From NCBI GenBank assembly GCA_946887065.1, contig CAMPKL010000062.1, forward strand, positions 1 through 11,276: a stretch of DNA of 11,276 nt, written 5' to 3'. The translations under genes were made by a program, and so were the position numbers. Shown piece by piece: positions 7,473 to 11,276 of this stretch (the first letter of the stretch is position 1; each line of letters starts with the position of its first letter). A model generated the notes under the pieces. That model saw nothing but the letters and a program-made list of their open reading frames with translations. It was not told the origin of the DNA and did no database searches. Origin of the DNA: an uncultured Bryobacterales bacterium. Its GTDB lineage: Bacteria > Acidobacteriota > Terriglobia > Bryobacterales > UBA6623.

Positions 7473-7478
7473 TATAAT
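7473..7478 (+). promoter_or_regulatory. Consensus -10 box upstream of the ttcA-like gene
   Basis: TATAAT, a perfect sigma70-type -10 hexamer, lies 45 nt before the ATG at 7524 in otherwise GC-rich DNA. A -35 is poor: the best candidate, TTTTTT at 7451-7456 with a 16-nt spacer, is also the T-tract of the preceding terminator. Transcription would start near 7485 and give a leader of about 40 nt. The position between a terminator and a gene start supports the call. Confidence 0.55.
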
Positions 7479-7523
7479 GGTCGTCTACCCTGAGCCGCAC
7501 GAATCGGGCGGCATCCAGCCGAA

Positions 7524-8336
7524 ATGGCCTACCAAACGCAGCTCATTCGCAAGGTCGGGCGGGCGGTTCATGAGTTTGACATGATCCGCGCGGGAGACAG
7601 CATTGCCGTCGGCGTTTCCGGCGGAAAGGACTCATTAGCGCTCCTGGGGGCTCTCCAAGCGCTTCAGAAACGCGCCCCCGTTCCTTTCGATCTGCAAGCC
7701 TTCACCATCGAGCAAGGGAAATTCGTACGCCCCATCGAACCCCTGGGCGAGTACATGGAGCAGATCGGCGTCCGCTGGACCTACTACCGCGACCAAGCCT
7801 CCTTCGATCTCATCGAAGACCAGCCCGGTCACGGTTGCGACGCTTGCAGCCGCTATCGCCGGCGTGCCGTCTACGACGTCGCCAAACGGTTAGGCGCCAA
7901 TGTCATCGCTCTCGGTCACACTGCCGACGATCTGTGCGAATCGTTGCTGCGTAATGCTCTCTACACGGGTAAGCTAAGCGCACTGCCCGCGGTCGCCCAG
8001 TCTAGATCCGGCCAATTTCGGCTGATCCGGCCTCTCATCTACGTCTCCGAAGAGATCACCGCCGGTTATGCCGAGGAGCAGGGGCTCCAGATTACTCCCT
8101 GCGTGTGTTCCTTCAAGACCGGCACTGTCCGCGAATCGCTTCGCAACTTTCTCCACACAACCAAGCAAAGCAATCCGCACGTTATGGAGAATCTCCTCTC
8201 GGCAATGGGCCGCATCGAAACGAGCCGTCTGCTCGACCGCCGCTTTATCGGCCGTGAGTCCCCCATGGACGATTCCGGCTCCCTGCCCGATTGCTCTTCG
8301 GACTTGATTCCGATCCGGATTCTAGAGACCATTTGA
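7524..8336 (+). CDS. ttcA: TtcA-like tRNA 2-thiolation enzyme (PP-loop ATPase)
   Basis: TtcA activates a tRNA cytidine with ATP and, using a [4Fe-4S] cluster, replaces its oxygen with sulfur (2-thiocytidine at position 32). The 270-residue protein has the PP-loop SGGKDS at 32-37, preceded by VGRAVHEFDMI as in TtcA. The first cluster cysteines are C105 and C108 in CDACSRYRRR, GHTADD lies at 131-136, and RPLIYVSEEI at 169-178. The third cysteine site is TPCVC (C193, C195), where E. coli TtcA has PCNLC; so it is CxC rather than CxxC. The protein is shorter than the 311 residues of E. coli TtcA, and its C-terminal tail (about 245-270) does not resemble that protein. A related PP-loop tRNA thiolase with a different target base is the main alternative. 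It probably opens a transcript from the -10 box at 7473. The ATG at 7524 has only a weak GGCGG upstream. Confidence 0.8.
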   Translation: MAYQTQLIRKVGRAVHEFDMIRAGDSIAVGVSGGKDSLALLGALQALQKRAPVPFDLQAFTIEQGKFVRPIEPLGEYMEQIGVRWTYYRDQASFDLIEDQPGHGCDACSRYRRRAVYDVAKRLGANVIALGHTADDLCESLLRNALYTGKLSALPAVAQSRSGQFRLIRPLIYVSEEITAGYAEEQGLQITPCVCSFKTGTVRESLRNFLHTTKQSNPHVMENLLSAMGRIETSRLLDRRFIGRESPMDDSGSLPDCSSDLIPIRILETI

Positions 8337-8385
8337 ACCCGCGCCCCAGGCTCTCGATGCAGCATCCCATCCCGATATCACGCCA

Positions 8386-8397
8386 TGCGGCGCCGCA
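8386..8397. repeat. 12-bp perfect palindrome just before the Na/Pi carrier gene
   Basis: TGCGGCGCCGCA reads the same on both strands and ends three bases before the ATG at 8401. With no loop it is a poor RNA hairpin but could bind a dimeric regulator or block ribosome access in longer folds. All but its two end bases are G or C, so chance occurrence is quite possible. Confidence 0.3.
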
Positions 8398-8400
8398 GCC

Positions 8401-9558
8401 ATGAGTGCGTCCGGTCACAACTCCGGGGCGGGCGCCGTTCACACTCTGCGGACCGTAGTTACGGTCTCTGCTTTGCTTTTGATCTTCCTCGGCGGAGTGG
8501 GCGGCATGGGCGACGGCTTCGAACTGTTGGGACAAGACGTCCTCGAAGGCTTTTTCGCTGCAACTTCCAATCCGTTGATGGCTTTGATGGTCGGGCTGCT
8601 GGCGACGACCCTCGTACAGAGTTCCTCGGTTACTACATCGATGGTTGTGGGCCTCGTGGCCGCTCCCGATAACCCGCTGCCATTGGCTAATGCCGTGCCG
8701 ATGGTCATGGGCGCCAACATCGGCACCACCGTCACCAATACCTTGGTGTCCCTAGCGCACATCGGCCGCAAGGACGAGTTCAAACGAGCCTTTGGCGTCG
8801 CCACCTGCCACGATTTCTTTAACTTCCTCTCCGTCGCAGTACTGCTGCCCATCGAGATCGCAACGGGATTTCTACAACACACAGCCGAACGGATCACAGC
8901 CGTCGTTGGCCCCTCCGGCGGCGTCACTTACAGTAGTCCGCTAAAGGGCCTGCTCGCTCTAGTGATGGCGCCCGCCAACGCATTGGCCGAAGCCCTGTTC
9001 GCCTCGCCTGTGGGCCAAGGCGCGATGTTGATCATCGCCAGCGCGTTAATGATCTTCTACGCCTTGGCGATGCTCGTGCGGACGCTCCGCGGAGCGATGA
9101 GCGGCAGGGCGCACGGCATGATTCAGGCCGCGCTAGGCCGCCACGGCGTGATCTCCATCCTGCTCGGGATGTTGATCACCATGGCCGTCCAGTCCAGTTC
9201 GATCACCACGTCGTTGCTCGTCCCGCTTGGCGGGGCCGGCGTCATCACCGTCGAACAAGCTTTCCCCGTGACGCTCGGAGCCAACCTCGGCACCACCATC
9301 ACGGCTATGCTCGCGTCTCTGGCCACTTCCGGCGCCAACGCCCAGGCAGGCGTCACCATCGCCATCGTGCACGTGCTCTTCAACTTAGCCGGGACATTGA
9401 TCTTCTATCCGATCCGCGCACTGCGCATGATTCCCATTCGGGCTGCCCAACGCCTGGCCGGCGTTGCCGCCGAATCGCGCAAGTGGGCAATCGCTTACGT
9501 CGTCGTCTTGTTTTATGTCCTCCCCGGAATTTTCGCCCTCATCGCCCACTACCTCTAG
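8401..9558 (+). CDS. Na+/phosphate symporter-like membrane protein (Na_Pi_cotrans, PF02690)
   Basis: This is a 385-residue inner-membrane carrier with the internal duplication typical of Na/Pi cotransporters. The signature QSSSxTTS occurs at 73-80 and again at 264-271, and GANxGTTxT follows at 104-112 and 293-301; these paired motifs form the substrate and sodium site in the family. Hydrophobic segments lie at about 16-36, 58-88, 97-119, 133-155, 181-225, 247-281, 286-308, 317-340 and 362-384. Many bacterial members carry a C-terminal PhoU-like domain; this one stops right after the last helix and has none. The family moves phosphate inward in characterised cases, but some bacterial members have unknown substrates. 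The gene starts 64 bp after the ttcA-like gene and probably shares its transcript. It could act with the PhoX-like phosphatase, but the two are far apart. Confidence 0.85.
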   Translation: MSASGHNSGAGAVHTLRTVVTVSALLLIFLGGVGGMGDGFELLGQDVLEGFFAATSNPLMALMVGLLATTLVQSSSVTTSMVVGLVAAPDNPLPLANAVPMVMGANIGTTVTNTLVSLAHIGRKDEFKRAFGVATCHDFFNFLSVAVLLPIEIATGFLQHTAERITAVVGPSGGVTYSSPLKGLLALVMAPANALAEALFASPVGQGAMLIIASALMIFYALAMLVRTLRGAMSGRAHGMIQAALGRHGVISILLGMLITMAVQSSSITTSLLVPLGGAGVITVEQAFPVTLGANLGTTITAMLASLATSGANAQAGVTIAIVHVLFNLAGTLIFYPIRALRMIPIRAAQRLAGVAAESRKWAIAYVVVLFYVLPGIFALIAHYL

Positions 9559-9616
9559 CAAATAGCCGGCCCTCGCCTGCGTTAGATGCTCTAGGATGTC
9601 TGTTTGACGCGACCCT

Positions 9617-9664
9617 CGGGCGCGGGCGCCTTCCGCATGACCGATCCCACACCTCCCGCGCCCG
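9617..9664 (+). promoter_or_regulatory. GC-only inverted repeat enclosing the start codon of the last gene
   Basis: CGGGCGCGGG (9617-9626) and CCCGCGCCCG (9655-9664) are perfectly complementary over 10 G:C pairs with a 28-nt loop. The ATG at 9637 lies inside that loop. In mRNA the stem would hold the start region and no Shine-Dalgarno site is visible, so it could limit translation. The pairing is seen; the role is inferred, and the right arm is also codons for Pro/Ala-rich residues. Confidence 0.35.
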
Positions 9665-11256
9665 CGAACATCTCGCCGCCATTCCACTGGCTGACGCCGA
9701 ACCTGACCGTTTTCGTTTCCAGCCTCTGCATCATGGTCGTCGAACTGGTCGCCGGCCGGTTGATCGCCCGCTACGTCGGCAGTTCCCTCTACACCTGGAC
9801 TTCCGTCATCGGCATCGTCCTTGCGGGCATTGCCGTCGGCAATTACATCGGGGGACTGATCGCCGACCGCTACCGCGCGCGCGAAGCTCTGGCATCCCTA
9901 TTCCTCCTGGCGTCTGCCGCCTGCCTCACGGTCCCTCTACTCAATGACCGAATCGGCGTCTCGATGCTGTTTCGTGAGCAGGACTGGGCCGTGCGCATCG
10001 CCCTGCACGTGTTCGTGGTCTTCTTCTGGCCCGCCGCCGTGCTCGGCGCCATCGGTCCCGTCGCGGCAACCATGGCTTTGGAGATCGGTAAGCATACTGG
10101 ACGAACCGTGGGCAGCGTCTACTCCTGGGGCGCGGTCGGCAGCATCGTAGGTACGTTTCTGACCGGTTATGTGCTCATCGCGGAGATGGGCACGGTCGCC
10201 GTGTTGTTCACTGTTTCCGGCATCCTCTTCGCCGCCTCTCTTTACTTCGGCGCTCAAAGCATGCTGCCGTTCATTTGGGGCGGCGTCCTCACCGCCTGTT
10301 TCGTGACGGCAATGGGCCCTTGGGCCTGGACGCGAACGATCGGGGCCCGCCTAGGGTTCAGGCAAAGCGAGAACAGCCTCGTCTTCTTCAATGAAGAGTC
10401 AAATTACTCTTTCATCCGGGTCGAAGAACAACGCGAGGAACCCGGCGTTCGCCTCATGACGCTCGACTTCCTCGTCCACGCCTACATCAATTTCAACGAC
10501 CTCAACGACCTGCGCTACGACTACGAACGGATCTACGCCGACCTCACCCGAGCCCATGTCGAATCGCTGCCCGCCGGCCGGGCGCACCGCGCCCTGTTCC
10601 TCGGCGGCGGCGGATTCGTTTTTCCTAGCTGGCTGCTCCGGCAGTTCCCCGGCGCCTACTCCGAGGTAGCTGAAATCGACCCCGAAGTGACCCGCGCCGC
10701 CTTCGAAACATTCGGTCTGACGGCCGACCCGATGATGGCGATCTTTAACCTGGACGCCCGCAACCACATTGAAGATCTCCTCGCCCAACAGGCTGCGGGT
10801 GAAGACGTCGGCAGGTTCGACCTCGTCTACGGCGACGCCTTCAACCATTACTCGCCTCCCTTTCACCTCACCACCTACGAATTCAATGAGAAGGCGCGTG
10901 CGTTGATGAGCGACGACGGCATGCTGCTCGCTAATGTGATCGACGTATACAATTCCGGACGTTTCGTCGGCGCCGTCATCAACACACTCGAAAGAACATT
11001 CCCCTACGTCTACGCTTTCTCCGCGACGCCCGGCGGACCCAGCGATTCCGACCCACGCGATACGTTCGTCGTTGTCGGCTCGCTGAAGCCGCTCAACGGG
11101 TCCTCAAGTTTCTACCAATCGCTGCAACGCGACATGCTGACGGCCCAGCATCTCGCGATCTTGAAGCAACGCTCCGGGGGACTAGTCCTCACCGACGACT
11201 TCGCACCGGTCGACAACTTATTGGCCCCCGTAATCCGCATGGCCGACAGGAGCTAG
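9637..11256 (+). CDS. Fused multi-helix membrane / spermidine-synthase-like protein
   Basis: This 539-residue protein joins a membrane half to a Rossmann-fold half of the spermidine synthase (SpeE) type. Hydrophobic segments lie at about 22-45, 52-75, 85-102, 119-148, 160-183, 186-204 and 210-229. The soluble half starts near 250 and shows nucleotide-binding LGGGGF (322-327), the acidic strand end AEIDPE (345-350), DAR (373-375), and FDLVYGDAFNHYSPP (394-408). It ends in LTDDFAPVDNLLAP (518-531), a common ending of these fusions. Canonical SpeE has GGGDG and a DxxD substrate motif. Here the Asp of the first is Gly, and the second reads DAFN, so the usual diamine substrate is doubtful and a different transferase or methyltransferase role is possible. 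The frame is open to a TTG at 9604, but I chose the ATG at 9637 because the residues before it look non-native and no ribosome site supports the TTG. No polyamine gene is nearby. Confidence 0.8.
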   Translation: MTDPTPPAPANISPPFHWLTPNLTVFVSSLCIMVVELVAGRLIARYVGSSLYTWTSVIGIVLAGIAVGNYIGGLIADRYRAREALASLFLLASAACLTVPLLNDRIGVSMLFREQDWAVRIALHVFVVFFWPAAVLGAIGPVAATMALEIGKHTGRTVGSVYSWGAVGSIVGTFLTGYVLIAEMGTVAVLFTVSGILFAASLYFGAQSMLPFIWGGVLTACFVTAMGPWAWTRTIGARLGFRQSENSLVFFNEESNYSFIRVEEQREEPGVRLMTLDFLVHAYINFNDLNDLRYDYERIYADLTRAHVESLPAGRAHRALFLGGGGFVFPSWLLRQFPGAYSEVAEIDPEVTRAAFETFGLTADPMMAIFNLDARNHIEDLLAQQAAGEDVGRFDLVYGDAFNHYSPPFHLTTYEFNEKARALMSDDGMLLANVIDVYNSGRFVGAVINTLERTFPYVYAFSATPGGPSDSDPRDTFVVVGSLKPLNGSSSFYQSLQRDMLTAQHLAILKQRSGGLVLTDDFAPVDNLLAPVIRMADRS

Positions 11257-11276
11257 CGTTCTTGCGTGCCGTAGTC

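Noticed and set aside
9592..9597. TAGGAT as a -10 box before the last gene
   Set aside because: Only four of six matches and no -35 partner; the gene is more likely read from the upstream transcript.
9604..9636. TTG start 11 codons upstream in the last gene
   Set aside because: TTG without a ribosome site; the in-frame ATG at 9637 gives a more natural N-terminus. A small chance remains that translation starts there.
10399..10866. 155-codon open frame antisense to the spermidine-synthase-like domain
   Set aside because: No recognisable domain; a shadow of a conserved coding region.

Overview
The window is about 11.3 kb of GC-rich (roughly 60%), densely coding bacterial chromosome. It holds nine protein genes, eight on the + strand and one, a histidine kinase, on the - strand. 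I see no rRNA, tRNA, CRISPR array, insertion sequence or phage gene. Lipoproteins, a DsbD-type redox transporter and a secreted phosphatase point to a diderm bacterium. The gene mix is what I would expect in Acidobacteriota or a similar soil or aquatic group: a glycine-zipper lipoprotein, a TtcA relative with a CxC site, a DUF2062 protein and a membrane-fused spermidine-synthase-like protein. That placement is inference; no marker gene is present.

Layout. Positions 2-1333 hold the 3' part of a PhoX/DUF839-type phosphatase gene, followed by a GC-rich hairpin at 1357-1390. It converges on a membrane sensor histidine kinase (1408-2784, -) that has no response regulator beside it. The kinase is divergent from a five-bladed beta-propeller lipoprotein (2800-3831, +), and the two starts are about 15 bp apart if the ribosome-site-supported GTG start of the kinase is used. 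Next come a full-length three-domain DsbD (3888-5861), a DUF2062 membrane protein (5991-6533) behind a 5' leader with two competing hairpins, and a glycine-zipper lipoprotein (6700-7389) closed by a strong intrinsic terminator (7419-7457).

A new transcript then seems to start at a consensus -10 box (7473-7478). It would carry a TtcA-like tRNA thiolation enzyme (7524-8336), a Na+/phosphate symporter-like protein (8401-9558) and a fused membrane/spermidine-synthase-like protein (9637-11256), separated by gaps of 64 and 78 bp.

How the genes fit together. Most products act in or at the cell envelope: phosphatase, two lipoproteins, sensor kinase, DsbD, DUF2062 protein, phosphate carrier and fused membrane enzyme. 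The PhoX-like phosphatase and the Na/Pi carrier could both serve phosphate acquisition, but they lie 7 kb apart in separate transcripts, so a shared pathway is only suggested. I find no convincing new multi-gene system. The points most worth a second look are the altered substrate motifs in the spermidine-synthase-like domain, the leader structures before the DUF2062 gene and the last gene, the back-to-back starts of the kinase and propeller lipoprotein, and the CxC site in the TtcA-like enzyme.
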